From assembly GCA_007182875.1 (NCBI GenBank), contig AP019514.1, positions 3,782,001 through 3,846,000 on the forward strand: 64,000 nt of DNA. The letters run 5' to 3'. The notes beneath the pieces were generated by a model that worked only from the letters and a program-made list of their open reading frames with translations, was not told the origin of the DNA and ran no database searches. Each line of letters starts with the position of its first letter. Position 1 is the stretch's first letter. This document shows, piece by piece, positions 1 through 10,461 of this stretch. The position numbers and the translations under genes were made by a program. The DNA is from Vreelandella sulfidaeris (GTDB lineage: Bacteria; Pseudomonadota; Gammaproteobacteria; Pseudomonadales; Halomonadaceae).

Positions 1-1713
1 TCAGGCCTGAGTGGTTATCTGCATCATCAGTAGCCGCACCAAACACGAACACTTCCCAGGTAAAGGCGTTCGGCAGACGACTTTCACGCCAGCGGATGAT
101 GTGTCCGGCCTCGTTATTGGCACGCGGATTCGCCGCGTTGGTCGGTGCTAGATCGTAACCGACACCCCTTTGCTCCAACCGCTCGCCGTCGTTGGTGAAA
201 GTAGGAGAGGTATCCTCTGCAGTACGTTGGCTATTATTGGTTAGGGTGAGATAGACATCGCCCGACGCGGGATCAACCGACGCCCATTCCGGACGATCCA
301 TCGGCGTTGCACCCAACAAATCCGCTGCATCGCAGGTGTTGATAATGAGACCTGCCACATCGTCGTCGGTTAGCCCTAATGCCGCCGCCAGCGTACGGCC
401 ATCGCGTGTTTGAGCACTGGGCGTTAGCGGCAGCCACTCACCGCTGCCATCTGCATGGAAACGGGCCACATAGAGGGTGCCGTTATCCAAATATTTGTTG
501 CCAATGGCAAGACGATCGTACTCTGCACCTGGGCGGTTGGCATCGGCGGGATCCCAGGCAGCATCAGAAACATATTTATATACGTACTCGTTGCGGGCAT
601 CGTGCCCCGAGTAGTAAACCACCGGCTGCCCTGCTTCCAGTTTGCCTAACCAGCACCCCTTCATGGCGAAAACGCCCTAATGCCGTCCGCTTAACCGCCC
701 CGGCGTCAGTGTAAGGATCGACTTCTACCCGATAACCGAACGTACGTGCTTCGTTACGGTAGTCATTCTCGGCGCGCTCGCCACGTGGAGTAATATCAAA
801 GCGGGCAAATTCCTCATTTTCCTCCGAGATGTCGCCTGCTGAGGTATCCCAGCCATAGCGGCTCTTGTCCGTAGGAATACCGATACGGGCGTCGTCTTGG
901 AAACGCTCGCCACGATTGACGAAAATATCGGGCCAATTCTCTTCACAGGCAATGTAAGTGCCCCAGGGCGTGACCCCGTTGCCGCAGTTATTATTCGTGC
1001 CGCGGGTTTGCATGCCCGTCGGAGAGAACTGCGTTTTTACATAGCTGCTACCCGCGACAGGACCGGAAAGATCCATCACCGTCGCACTCGTGAAGCGGCG
1101 GTTATAGCGCGATCCCGGCACATGCGTCCAGCGGCCGTCAGCATCTTTCTCTACCTCTACCAGAGTGACACCGTGGGCGTTGATCCTCGGTGCGTGACTC
1201 ATCTGCTGGCCGCTTGCCCTCTTCGGTATTGGTGGGGCCGCCTTGGGGCGCCCATAGCGCAGCTTGATCGATATATTCATTGTTCAGTGCCAGCACGAAA
1301 CGACGCGAGGCGTTATCGGCGTCCAGAGCAAAACCAGCCATGCCGTCATGATGCATGCCCACGCTTGCCGCCTGACGCTCAGGGGGTCATAGCCTGATCA
1401 GCCTGCCACGTGTCGCCCACACTTAACGGCGTGCCCCAAGGTACTAACACCTGAGCCACATAGCCTTCCGGTACCACGATCGCATCAGTAAGTGAGCCGC
1501 GCACTGCTTCGAAAGCGAGTGACAGGGTGTTTTCTGCGTGCCACTTGCAGCAAATGCTTGGGCAGCGCCACCAAAGCTGAGCATCGAAGCAGCCGCTACT
1601 CCCAAGCCACCGCGCATCACATCACGTCGGGATACATGACGTGCCAACACCTCGGCGAAAGGTTGATTGCTGCTGTGATTAAACAGGCGATGATCTTCTA
1701 TCTCTTTACTCAT
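1..1713 (-). CDS. phoX: PhoX-family alkaline phosphatase (DUF839), 3' end outside window
   Basis: Secreted phosphatase of the PhoX family, which releases phosphate from organic esters in the periplasm or outside the cell. The N-terminus has a twin-arginine signal (SRRDVMRGGLGVAAASML), fitting Tat export of a folded metalloprotein. Family-typical stretches follow: EGYVAQVLVPWGTPL, DGMAGFALD, NNEY, TPWGTYIACEENW and the C-terminal AGHIIRWRE. The start at 1713 has GGGGAGA upstream; the ATG at 1752 has no comparable site. The last codon read in frame is at 2-4, so the C-terminus lies beyond the left edge. The frame changes near 1530, 1385, 1215 and 640, with good family sequence on both sides each time, so I read this as one gene with indel errors. 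It is transcribed away from the haem locus. Confidence 0.85.
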
Positions 1714-1886
1714 TTTGGTCTCCCCAGATGTTTGTAGGTCACAATTGAACATGAGAAGACACTAAAGAGGCTAAGTGACAGCATGATGACGGGGAGACTG
1801 CAAAGAGATGAATGCCGTTTGTAGTGTTGGACGCTTTTACTATCCAGGCCCTATTGAGGGACGCTCAGAACTCTGCTAAATTAACG

Positions 1887-1905
1887 CTAATAGTTATCAT
1901 TAACA
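1887..1905 (+). promoter_or_regulatory. Fur-like operator upstream of hemP
   Basis: The 19-base stretch CTAATAGTTATCATTAACA resembles, on its reverse strand, the GATAAT-type repeats of a Fur box. It lies about 17 bases before the hemP ribosome binding site (AGGAG at 1908-1912), at the head of the haem uptake genes, where Fur control is usual. It is an imperfect match judged by eye. Confidence 0.45.
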
Positions 1906-1921
1906 TAGGAGTTATTCTCTC

Positions 1922-2092
1922 ATGCAGCTACCCGAGAAGGGCACTGGTCAGGGAGATACGTCATCCTCAATGCCCCGCGAGGTGGAGAGTAGAGAATTAC
2001 TTGGCAGTTCCGGCCAATTGATTATTCACCATGAACAGCGCCGCTACGTTTTACGCCGCACCAAAAGCGGCAAGTTAATACTTAACGCCTGA
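1922..2092 (+). CDS. hemP: Hemin uptake protein HemP
   Basis: A 56-residue protein whose C-terminal half (GQLIIHHEQRRYVLRRTKSG, then KLILNA) matches the short HemP/HmuP family: a compact basic beta-rich segment ending in a KLIL motif. In known cases HemP/HmuP helps expression of haem receptor genes or haem uptake. The start ATG has AGGAG ten bases upstream and a Fur-like site before that. It is the first gene of the haem locus, about 100 bases ahead of the receptor, the usual position. No frameshift. Its small size makes it easy to overlook. Confidence 0.82.
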   Translation: MQLPEKGTGQGDTSSSMPREVESRELLGSSGQLIIHHEQRRYVLRRTKSGKLILNA

Positions 2093-2189
2093 TATAAAAG
2101 TTAGTCACTCATCATAGCCAGCCACCTGCAGCCTTACTGCAACCAGCCAGCGATGTCTTCCACCTCTCTTTGTTGGAACTCTCTGGCAC

Positions 2190-4166
2190 ATGAAACACAC
2201 ACGCACCTTTAGTGGCCTCTTGTTAACGCTACTCCCCTGCTAACCGCCCAAGCAGATGATGCCGAACTTAACCCGGTGACGGTCACCGGCACCCGAGCGC
2301 CTACCGACCCTTTCCCGGGCACCGCTGATTATCGATATTATTGATCGCGATGACGCCGTGCTGGCCACCGCTAGCCGAGTCGAAGATGTGCTTAGCCGCC
2401 AACCAGGCCTGCACGTCGCAGGACAAGGCCGCCGCAATGGCCAAACACTCAGCATGCGCGGTTTTGGCAGCAAAGGGGTGCTGGTGCGCTTGGATGGCGT
2501 TCGTCAGGATATTTCCACCGGCCACATCGGTAACTTCTTCCTCGACCCTGGCTTGATTCAAGAAGTGCAGATAGCGCGCGGTGCGCTCTCAAGCCTATAT
2601 GGCAGCAATGCCATGGGCGGGGTCGTCAGCTTTACCAGCGTGGATGCCGATGACCTGCTTACCCCTGGCGAAGATAGCGGCGTGCGCCTTTCCGTCGGCG
2701 GTGCAACTGCCAGCGATGAGCTGCGGGGAAGCCTTACCGCCTTTGGCCGCCACGATACCAGCAACGGCGAAGTAGACGGCCTGTTTTCAGTCGGCCGCAG
2801 TGAATCTGGCGACATCCGCCGCGCCGGTGGCGATGAAGCAGAAGAGGATGCCACGCTCAATAGCCTGCTGCTAAAAGGTGGTTGGGAGCCAAGCGACGAG
2901 CAACGGGTATTTATGAGCTGGCAGCACTATGACGAAGACGCCACCCAGCCCGCCAACCCACAGCAGCTTTCAACCGATGCCAGCAATCGCTGCGCGACCG
3001 CGATGTTCAGAGCAACAACGTTCAGCTCGGCCACCGCTGGCAGCCCAGTGGGACAACCGAAGTCACTTCACGGCTTACCTTTAGTCAGCAGGATATTGAT
3101 GAGGCTCAGGCCAACCGCACGCTAGAGCGGGTCGGGCTACAAAGTGACGGCTACCACACCATGAATCACGGCTGGCTTACGCAAACGCTGGTATTTGGTG
3201 CCGAACTGGAGCAGGCCCGCCAACGACCGGAGGGTGACGCCAATGGCTTCCCCAACGCCGATATCGATACCCAGGCCGCCTATCTCGACACCACGCTTAC
3301 CGCTGGTCGCTATCTGGCCGATGGCGGTGTAGGGCAGTTTGACGTTTGCCTGGGTGCCCGCTATGACCGTTACGATGCCAGCGGACAAAACGATGCCGAT
3401 AGCGTCCACGATCAAGTGTCTCCGCGTTTTCGTCTCGCTTGGCGGCCCGATGACGCTTTGATGCTATTCTCCGGCTACGCCGAAGCCCTCCGCGCCCCCA
3501 GCCTGTCCGAGCTTTATGCGAACGAGCGCCACTTCGCTGGCTTCTGCGCCGGGCCCTTCTTCTGTACACCAGATAACTATTGGATTCCCAACCCCAGCCT
3601 ATCGCCTGAATCCAGCCACACCTGGGAAAGCGGCGCCGTTTGGCATCAGGGCGATTGGCAACTGCGCGCCAGCTACTTCGATACCCGCGCGGACGACTTT
3701 ATTGATACCCAGGTCGACATTATGGCGGGCACCACCCAAGCGGTGAATGTGCAGCGTGCTCAGCTTTGGGGCTATGACGCCCGGGTTACCTGGCAGCCTA
3801 CCCCCTTCCCATTCCCTAACAAGCTTTGCAGGCCTCTCGGAAGTTTCCGGTAAAGATCGCGACTCTGGCGAACCGCTGGGCAGCCAGACACCCCTGGAAG
3901 CGACCCTAGGCAGTGAATTAACGCTCAATAACGGCAGTGTCCGCCTGGGCTGGCAAGCACGCTTTGCTAAATCCTTCGATAAACAGGGCGACGACGAACG
4001 CCTGCCCGGCTATGGCCTGCACGACGTTCATCTTGCCTGGCAACTCACTCCGGCCGTGGATACCTCGCTGCGCCTAGCCAATCTTGGCGACAAGGTTTGG
4101 TACCGCCCTGACGGCAGCCTGGGCGACGGGCGCAGCCTGTTCGCCACTCTTAACTGGCAGTGGTAA
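2190..4166 (+). CDS. hmuR: TonB-dependent haem receptor
   Basis: Outer-membrane receptor that imports haem using TonB energy. After a signal peptide (MKHTRTFSGLLLTLLP) comes NPVTVTGTRAP, then a plug domain with SRVEDVLSRQPGLHV, SMRGFGSKGVLVRLDGVRQ and GALSSLYGSNAMGGVVSF. The barrel contains LRAPSLSELYA followed by IPNPSLSPE, equivalent to the FRAP and NPNL boxes of haem receptors. The C-terminus FATLNWQW ends in an aromatic residue, as expected for outer-membrane beta-barrels. Length after frame repair is about 660 residues, normal for the family. The frame breaks near 2240, 2320, 2990 and 3815. No exbB, exbD or tonB is in the window. Haem as ligand is inferred from motifs and neighbours; a related siderophore is less likely. 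Confidence 0.85.
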
Positions 4167-4197
4167 ACCCATCCAGTCAACCCGATAGAGGTGCGTC

Positions 4198-5226
4198 ATG
4201 ATTTCATCCCAACAGATCGCCATTATCGAAGCTTTTGATGCGGCGCGCACCGCTCAGCCGCGCCTCCCCGCGATTGAGATTGCAGAGCGATTATCTATCA
4301 GCGAGGGCGAGCTTCAGGCCGCCCGTTTAGGCCGTGATGTATGGACGCTGCCACTCGCCTAGCGATATCGCCGCTTACCTGCCGCAGTTGGGGCGGGTTA
4401 AAGCCCTAACCCGCTCACGACTGGCCGTGCTAGAACAAACCGGCGATTACCCTGAGCTCCGCGACGGGCCACAAACAGGTTTATTACTCGATCCCGGTGG
4501 TCTGGACCTACGGCTACTCTACACACACTGGCACTGGGCTTGTTTGATTCGTGACCCAATGCCTGACGCAAAGAGCCAGCGCCTCCGTGGCGTTGGAGCC
4601 TGCAGATATTCAACCAGCATGGCTGCGCCGTTCACAAATGCTTTGCCCTGGAGAACCCACTGCCGCGCCCTTGGGGTGCATTAGCCGCCTTGGGCACCCG
4701 GGACACACCGGCGTTTACCCAGAGCATGCCGCGCCTAAAGCGCCCGCTGCCTGAAGCGCCGAACCTCGCTAGCGAGTGGGGTGCAATGCGCGATGTACAC
4801 CAGTTCTTTGCTCTCCTTCAGCGCCATCAACTGGAGCGTATCGAGGCTAACCAATTAATGGAAGGTCGCTATACCCGTGCGCTACCTGTGAACGCCCTGG
4901 AAACAGTGCTTCAGCAGGCAAGCCAACGTGCGCTGCCTTTGATGCTGTTTGTCGCCAGCCCCGGCTGCGTGCAGATCCGTACCGGTGATTTACCCGCTCC
5001 CCAACGTGCTCGCGGTTGGTTAAACCTGTTTGGCGAGCAATTCACCCTGCACCTTGATGACACTGCGATTGACCAAGTGTGGCAAGTCAGCAAGCCCAAC
5101 CGCGACGGTGGCGTGACCAGCATTGAAGCCTTCGATGCCGAAGGCTCGTTAGTGCTGCAGCTTTACGCGGAGCGTCAGGAAGGGGTACTGAAAGACGCGA
5201 GTGGCGGCAACTACTGGACGAGCTAG
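4198..5226 (+). CDS. hmuS: Hemin-degrading/haem-carrier protein HmuS (HemS family)
   Basis: Cytoplasmic haem-handling protein that in this family binds imported haem and carries or degrades it. The second repeat is clear: LLQRHQLERIEANQL, FVASPGCVQIRTGDL, WLNLFGEQFTLHLDD and WQVSKPNRDGGVTSIEAFDA. The first repeat has VWTLPL, a VKALTRS segment and, across frames, VHKCFALENPLPRPWGALA. ATG at 4198 follows AGAGGTG. Length of about 343 residues fits the family. The frame shifts near 4360, 4550, 4600 and 4690. It sits 31 bases after the receptor and 19 bases before hmuT, so it is very likely in one operon with them. Confidence 0.82.
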
Positions 5227-5245
5227 GAAGCTGCGAGGAGGTCGC

Positions 5246-6149
5246 ATGATCCAGCACCACTTAAAGACACGCCTGTTGCTTGGCATCATAGCATTGGGAT
5301 GGCTGCTGGTAGGCGCACCGCTAGCCCATGCCGATGAGCACCGGCATGCTGACGGGCGTTGGCTAGTACTCGGCGGAGATATCGCCGAAATCCTGGGCGC
5401 CTTGGATGCCGATATTAATGTTGTCGCGCGGGACGATACTGTGCTTTATCCGCCGGAAATGGCTGCTTTACCGTCAGTCGGCTATCTACGTCAACTCTCT
5501 GCGGAAAGCGTGCTTTCTGTTCAGCCTGACCACGTGTTAGCCGCCGGGCACGCAGGGCCCAAAGAGGTGCTGGAGCAGCTAGAAGCGGTGGGGCTTGAGG
5601 TAGCGCTCATCAACGCCCCGCCCTCCCTCGATGCCATGGCCGAAAAAGTCCGCGCCGTTGGTCAACTAACCAATCGTAGCCAGGAAGCAGATGCCTTGGC
5701 GGCCACACTGAACGAGAAACTTGACCGGTTAGCCAACCTGCCAGCCCTACCCTCGACCCGTGCCATGTTTATTATGCAGCATAGCGGCTTAACGCCCCGT
5801 GCGGCGGGCAGCAACACGGCAGCGCATACCGCGCTCGAAGCGGTGGGCCTGGAAAATGCCTTTGCCGAGATGCAGGGCTATCACAGTGTGGGTGCCGAAG
5901 CTCTGGCCCGCGAAGCCCCGACATCGTGGTTGTCTCCGAACGAGGGCTGGCAGCGATGGGCGGAGAGGACGCACTGTGGCAACTGCCCGGCATGGCGTTA
6001 ACCCCGCAGGACGCGAGCAGCAGTTTATCGTGATTAACGACCAAGCGTTGCTCGGCTTTGGCCCTCGTACCCCTGATCAGTTGCTCACCTTGCGTCAGGG
6101 CGTCGAAGCTCTGTTAGGCATAACCGCCACCGCCCAGTTAAGTCCATGA
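5246..6149 (+). CDS. hmuT: Haem ABC transporter, periplasmic binding protein
   Basis: Binds haem in the periplasm and delivers it to HmuUV. It has a signal peptide (RLLLGIIALGWLLVGAPLAHA), then a type III binding-protein fold with WLVLGGDIAEILGALDAD, DDTVLYPPEMAALPSVGY and MFIMQHSGLTPRAAGSNTA, close to known HmuT proteins. The Tyr in the TVLYP segment is the likely haem ligand by family analogy. The start at 5246 has GAGGAGG just upstream. Frame junctions lie near 5918 and 5995; the C-terminal half continues with DIVVVSERGLAAMGG and VINDQALLGFGPRT. Its stop overlaps the hmuU start (ATGA), showing coupling in the operon. Confidence 0.86.
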
Positions 6150-7183
6150 TGACCATTATCAACGCTTACCGTTTTCGCGTTCAGCTACCGGTAAACCGTA
6201 CAACCCGCGTTCTCGTCGGTTTAACCGCTGCCTTACTGTTGGCTCTTTGCGGGGAGCCAGCTCCGGTGCGCTGGGCATCTCCCCGTGGGGTCTATTCAGC
6301 GGCCAAGCTGACCCGCTCAGTGTTCAGGTGTGGTGGCAACTGCGCCTACCCCGATTGCTGCTTGGCGTCGCGGTGGGGCGATGCTCGCTGGTAGCGGCGC
6401 CGCCATGCAGGGGCTATTTCGTAACCCATTGGCCGACCCTACCCTACTCGGCCTTGCCAGTGGTGCGGGGCTGTTTGTAGCGGTATGGATTGTACTCTTT
6501 CAAGACAGCGGTGCAGGCAGCCTATACGGACAGTTTGCGGCAGGTTTTCTCGGGGCCCTCTGCGTTTGTTTAATAGTGTTTGGCTTAGCCAAACGCCAAG
6601 GTGGTGGCAGCGCTGCGGTCATGACCTTGTTGCTGGCAGGCTTAGCCATCAATACGTTGGCCGGAGCGGGCGGTGGGGTTTTAGCCTTTATCGCCAGTGA
6701 TGAGCAACTGCGCCAGCTTAGCTTATGGGGCATGGGCACGCTCACTAACGCCCTGTGGCGCACCACGGCCTTAGCCTTGGTACTCATTGCTGTTGCCCTT
6801 TGGCTGTTAATGCACAGCGCTCGCGAACTCGACCTGCTCCAGCTAGGTGAAGCGACCGCTCATGCGGCGGGACTGGACGCGGCTCGATTAAAACGCCGTG
6901 TGGTTATCGCTACCTCGCTGGGGTGGGCATTTGTGTGGCGCTCACTGGGGTGATTGGCTTTCTAGGCCTGCTGGTGCCCCACTGCCTGCGGCTGTGGTTA
7001 GGACCTAGCCACCGATTATTGCTTCCCGCCTCCATGTTAGGCGGTGCACTGTTGCTAGTCGTCGCCGATACCTTAGCCCGCACCGTTGCGGCTCCTGCGG
7101 AAATTCCTGTAGGACTGCTTACCAGCCTGCTCGGCGGCCCCTACTTCTTATACCTACTGATGCGCAGGAACCGAGCATGCTAA
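6146..7183 (+). CDS. hmuU: Haem ABC transporter, permease (FecCD family)
   Basis: Inner-membrane permease that moves haem from HmuT into the cytoplasm. It is hydrophobic throughout. FecCD signatures are RLPRLLLGVAVG, GSGAAMQGLFRNPLADPTLLG, LLLAGLAINTLAGAG, LSLWGMGTL, and near the end GVIGFLGLLVPHCLRL with ADTLART and EIPVGLLTSLLGGPYFLYLL. That set covers the whole family core, about 345 residues. The frame changes near 6245, 6385 and 6920. It overlaps hmuT by four bases and hmuV by seven. The EIPVG(L)LT stretch is the usual contact region for the ATPase. Confidence 0.87.
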
Positions 7184-7925
7184 CGCTCCATCAGGCCGGC
7201 TTAACCACCACCCCCGCTATTGCCCCACTAGATGGCACGATTCGACCCGGCGAGCTGCTAGCCATTGTCGGCCCCAACGGTGCAGGCAAGAGCACTCTGC
7301 TCAGCATGTTGTCGGGCTTTCGCCCTGCTCAGCAGGGCGAACTACATCTGGATGGCAAGCGCCTAAGTGAGTGGCCAATTGCCGAGCTTGCCAACCGCCG
7401 GGCGCTGGTTGCCCAACAGGAGCTACCTGGCTTTGACTGGCAAACCGATGAGTTGGTGAGGCTTGGCAGTAACCCTGCTAACTTACTGGTAGCTGAGTTA
7501 CTGGGCGACTTGGATCTAACCCATCTTGCCAAGCGCAGCGTGCACTCACTTTCGGGCGGTGAACGCCAACGAGCGATGATCGCCCGAGGCGCCTGCCAGC
7601 TCCTTTCAAGGGTTCTCCTACCGCCAAGGATGGCGGACTTCTACTGCTGGACGAACCCACCAGCGCTTTGGATATCGGGCAGCAGCAGCGCCTGATGCGC
7701 CAGCTACGCAGCTGGGCCGCGCAGCACCGCATGGCGATTGTTTGCGTACTTCACGACCTTAATCTCGCCAGTACCTATGCTGATCGCGTGTGGCTGCTGC
7801 ATCAAGGGCAGCGTATTGACCACGGCCTACCTAGCCAAGTGCTCAACCCTGCGACCATCGCCAACATTTATGCGGCCGAACTGCAGCGCATAGAGGGCCT
7901 CCCATTACTCGCCTTAGCGCCTTAA
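7177..7925 (+). CDS. hmuV: Haem ABC transporter, ATP-binding protein
   Basis: ATPase that powers the HmuTUV importer. The N-terminal half shows the Walker A motif GPNGAGKST, a Q-loop region (LVAQQEL) and the signature HSLSGGERQRAMIARG. The C-terminal half has Walker [13 protein letters not shown] and the switch His in VCVLHDLNLASTYADR. The stretch between (about 7590-7640) reads QGSPTAKDGGLLLLDEP in a second frame, so two junctions lie there. Length of about 250 residues is normal. It overlaps hmuU by seven bases and closes the haem operon. The DLNLA wording after the switch His is typical of the iron/haem/B12 subgroup. Confidence 0.88.
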
Positions 7926-8046
7926 GACAGCTTTCTGCAGCCAACGAGCACTATCCTGCTGAGTGGCAAAGCCATAATATAAGTCCATACTTATCCATAC
8001 GTAACGGGCTTTATATATATCGCTGTGTGCCAATTTGGGAGAAACA

Positions 8047-8433
8047 ATGAGACTGATCAGCCTCATGTGGGTAGCGCTGGCGGGGTTGAGTTTTAGCATC
8101 GGGGTACTGGGAATTTTTCTACCTCTGCTGCCGACCACCGTGTTTATGCTCATGGCTGTTTACTGTGCATCCAAAGGTTCACCCCGTTTCGAAGCCTGGA
8201 TTCGCTCCCAAGAGTACGTCGGTCCCCTGCTGGTCAATTGGGAGCAAGAGCGCGCTATCCCCAGACGCGCCAAGCTGGCGGCTGTGAGCATGCTCGCCTT
8301 AAGCGCGCTGATCGTGGTCTGGTCGCTCGGCCAAGGCTGGCTGCGCTGGGCGGTGGTTGCCTTACTATTTGTCATTGCCCTTTGGCTGGCCACCCGGCCA
8401 GAGCCCTCTTCGTCGCCTTACTCTAACGACTAG
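8047..8433 (+). CDS. DUF454 (YbaN-like) inner-membrane protein
   Basis: A 128-residue membrane protein of the YbaN/DUF454 family, whose function is unknown. The family hallmark GVLGIFLPLLPTTVFML lies near residues 17-35, followed by a charged loop with SPRFEAWI and two more membrane segments around residues 78-115. The start at 8047 has GGGAGA six bases upstream and begins MRLISLMWVAL; the upstream ATG at 8035 would overlap that site. It has no frameshift. It lies 121 bases after hmuV on the same strand. YbaN-type genes are often near iron or haem genes, but a link here is only inference. Confidence 0.82.
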   Translation: MRLISLMWVALAGLSFSIGVLGIFLPLLPTTVFMLMAVYCASKGSPRFEAWIRSQEYVGPLLVNWEQERAIPRRAKLAAVSMLALSALIVVWSLGQGWLRWAVVALLFVIALWLATRPEPSSSPYSND

Positions 8434-8472
8434 CCTTCCCACTGCGTTCAATTTCAAGCGCTTTCAAATTAG

Positions 8473-8979
8473 CTAAACCAGCACCTTATGAGTCGACACC
8501 ACCTGTCGCAGCCCCATAAACGAGCGAATCTGACGCACGCCGGGCAGGTAGAGCAGTTGTTCGGCGTGCAGCCGATTAAAGCTCTGGCTGTCCCGAGTGC
8601 GCACCAGCATAAAGTAGTCAAACTCCCCGGTAACCACGTGGCACTCCATACAGCCTGACACCTTCTGGGCCGCCTCTTCAAAGGCGGCGAAGGATTCCGG
8701 CGTTGAGCGATCCAACACCACGCCAATCAACACCACCATACCTGCATGGAGCTGCTCCGGATCTAAGTGCGCCACCACTCGGCTGATCACCCCGTCACGC
8801 TTGAGCTTTTCCACCCGGCGTAAGCACGCCGCCGGGCTCAAGCTCACCTGCTCTGCCAGTGCCACATTGGAGAGCGTGGCATCTTCCTGAAGCAGTTTAA
8901 GGATACGCCGATCTGTTCGGTCTAGTTCAGCGGCCTGATCATCAGGCTCAGGGCGTGAGCGGGAGGTTTTTGAGCGCAC
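8473..8979 (-). CDS. acdR: Lrp/AsnC-family regulator, likely controlling ACC deaminase
   Basis: A 168-residue regulator. Residues about 20-80 form the Asn/Lrp helix-turn-helix (LDRTDRRILKLLQEDATLSN, then VALAEQVSLSPAACLRRVEKL). The rest is the RAM ligand-binding domain (VVAHLDPEQL, VSGCMECHVVTGEFDYFMLV). It is divergent from acdS with about 210 bases between. In several proteobacteria an Lrp-type AcdR sits in this arrangement and activates acdS. The gene is intact. Naming rests on position as much as sequence; it could be a general amino-acid-sensing Lrp paralogue. Confidence 0.78.
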   Translation of the reverse strand: MRSKTSRSRPEPDDQAAELDRTDRRILKLLQEDATLSNVALAEQVSLSPAACLRRVEKLKRDGVISRVVAHLDPEQLHAGMVVLIGVVLDRSTPESFAAFEEAAQKVSGCMECHVVTGEFDYFMLVRTRDSQSFNRLHAEQLLYLPGVRQIRSFMGLRQVVSTHKVLV

Positions 8980-9010
8980 TATTATTTACCTTATTTATCT
9001 ATCAACAATA

Positions 9011-9058
9011 TTTAAACCCATAAAAAACATTTTATGGCAATTTTCATTGCTTTAAACC
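9011..9058. promoter_or_regulatory. Candidate regulator site between acdR and acdS
   Basis: The AT-rich divergent region holds an inverted repeat GCAAT-TTTC-ATTGC (9037-9050) flanked by two direct copies of TTTAAACC (9011-9018 and 9051-9058), 40 bases apart. This symmetrical arrangement in the intergenic region suits an Lrp-type oligomer. Assignment to AcdR is inference. Confidence 0.35.
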
Positions 9059-9188
9059 AGCCAATTTTGCAACACAAAAATTATAGCTAACACTTACTAT
9101 AAATAGCAGAGAGCACGCCAACTGTTCACACCAACCTTAGCCAAGCGACCTTTCTATCGCACCCAATGTTTTAAAGCTGGAGATTGCT

Positions 9189-10205
9189 ATGAACCTCGAA
9201 CGCTTCCCACGTTATCCACTCACCTTTGGCCCCTCTCCCATTACGCCGCTCAAGCGGCTAAGCGAACATTTAGGCGGCGAAGTAGAACTCTACGCCAAGC
9301 GCGAAGACTGCAACAGCGGCTTGGCCTTTGGTGGCAATAAGACCCGCAAGCTGGAGTACTTGATTCCCGAAGCGATTGAGCAGGGCTGCGATACGCTGGT
9401 TTCGATTGGCGGCATTCAATCAAACCAGACCCGCCAGGTTGCCGCCGTTGCCGCTCACCTGGGTATGCAGTGCGTATTGGTGCAGGAGAACTGGGTCAAC
9501 TACTCCGATGCAGTTTATGACCGCGTGGGCAATATCGAGATGTCGCGCATCATGGGCGCCGATGTCCGCTTGGATGACGCGGGCTTCGATATCGGCATTC
9601 GCCCCAGTTGGGAGCAGGCGATGGAGGATGTTCGCCAGCGGGGCGGTAAGCCGTTCCCGATTCCCGCTGGCTGCTCCGAGCACCCTTACGGCGGTTTAGG
9701 CTTTGTAGGCTTTGCTGAAGAGGTGCGCCAGCAGGAGAAAGAACTGGGCTTCACGTTTGACTATATCGTGGTGTGCTCGGTCACCGGCAGCACCCAGGCG
9801 GGCATGGTCGTCGGCTTTGCTGCCGATGGCCGCGCCCAGCGCGTGATTGGCATTGATGCCTCTGCAAAACCCGAACAAACCCGCGAACAGATCCTACGCA
9901 TCGCGCGCAATACGGCCGAGCTGGTGGAATTGGAAGGCGGTATTAGCGATGACGATGTCATTTTAGATACCCGCTACGGTGGCCCCGAGTATGGCCTGCC
10001 CAACGAAGGCACGCTGGAAGCTATTCGCCTGTGTGCCCGCCTGGAAGGCGTACTCACCGACCCCGTTTACGAAGGCAAATCCATGCACGGCATGATCGAC
10101 AGGGTGCGCAACGGAGAATTCCCAGCGGGCTCCAAAGTTCTCTACGCCCACCTAGGCGGCGTACCAGCGCTGAATGCATACAGTTTCCTGTTTCGGAATG
10201 GTTGA
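9189..10205 (+). CDS. acdS: 1-aminocyclopropane-1-carboxylate deaminase
   Basis: PLP enzyme that cleaves ACC, the plant ethylene precursor, to 2-oxobutanoate and ammonia in the cytoplasm. At 338 residues it has exactly the family length. Key residues are in place: Lys51 for PLP ([12 protein letters not shown]), Ser78 ([10 protein letters not shown]), Tyr294 and Glu295 ([11 protein letters not shown]), and Leu322 (YAHLGG). Glu295 with Leu322 separates true ACC deaminases from D-cysteine desulfhydrase homologues, so activity is well supported. GCTGGAG precedes the start. The gene is intact, unlike most of its neighbours. An ACC-degrading ability would suit association with plants or algae, or use of ACC as a nitrogen source; that is inference. 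Confidence 0.94.
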   Translation: MNLERFPRYPLTFGPSPITPLKRLSEHLGGEVELYAKREDCNSGLAFGGNKTRKLEYLIPEAIEQGCDTLVSIGGIQSNQTRQVAAVAAHLGMQCVLVQENWVNYSDAVYDRVGNIEMSRIMGADVRLDDAGFDIGIRPSWEQAMEDVRQRGGKPFPIPAGCSEHPYGGLGFVGFAEEVRQQEKELGFTFDYIVVCSVTGSTQAGMVVGFAADGRAQRVIGIDASAKPEQTREQILRIARNTAELVELEGGISDDDVILDTRYGGPEYGLPNEGTLEAIRLCARLEGVLTDPVYEGKSMHGMIDRVRNGEFPAGSKVLYAHLGGVPALNAYSFLFRNG

Positions 10206-10228
10206 GCCACTCCAGTAACTCACCAGAA

Positions 10229-10258
10229 CCGCCTGAACGATGAACCTCGATCAGGCGG
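10229..10258 (+). terminator. Hairpin downstream of acdS
   Basis: Perfect inverted repeat CCGCCTGA / TCAGGCGG with a 14-base loop, starting 24 bases after the acdS stop. There is no T-run, so it may act only as an RNA-stabilising hairpin or weak terminator. Confidence 0.5.
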
Positions 10259-10461
10259 CAGCACATCCCTCAAGCACTTCCAACACTAAAAAAAAGTCGC
10301 GCAAGAAACTTACCAATCAATACCCCCCTTTCTAACCAATCCAGTGCTTTGGCAAACACCTTTCATGGCTTTCAACCCAACCTGTCGATAAGATCCATAG
10401 TGAGCCATCACGAGCTTTCAAATCGTTGTGTTAAATATTAGTTTCCAAAAGGATGGACTCC

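Noticed and set aside
1812-2021. Plus-strand ORF of 69 codons before hemP
   Set aside because: It covers the Fur-like site and overlaps hemP in another frame; hemP has the family match and the ribosome binding site.
7590-7640. Programmed ribosomal frameshifting in hmuV
   Set aside because: No slippery heptamer with downstream structure is evident, and similar junctions occur across the whole window, which favours sequence error.
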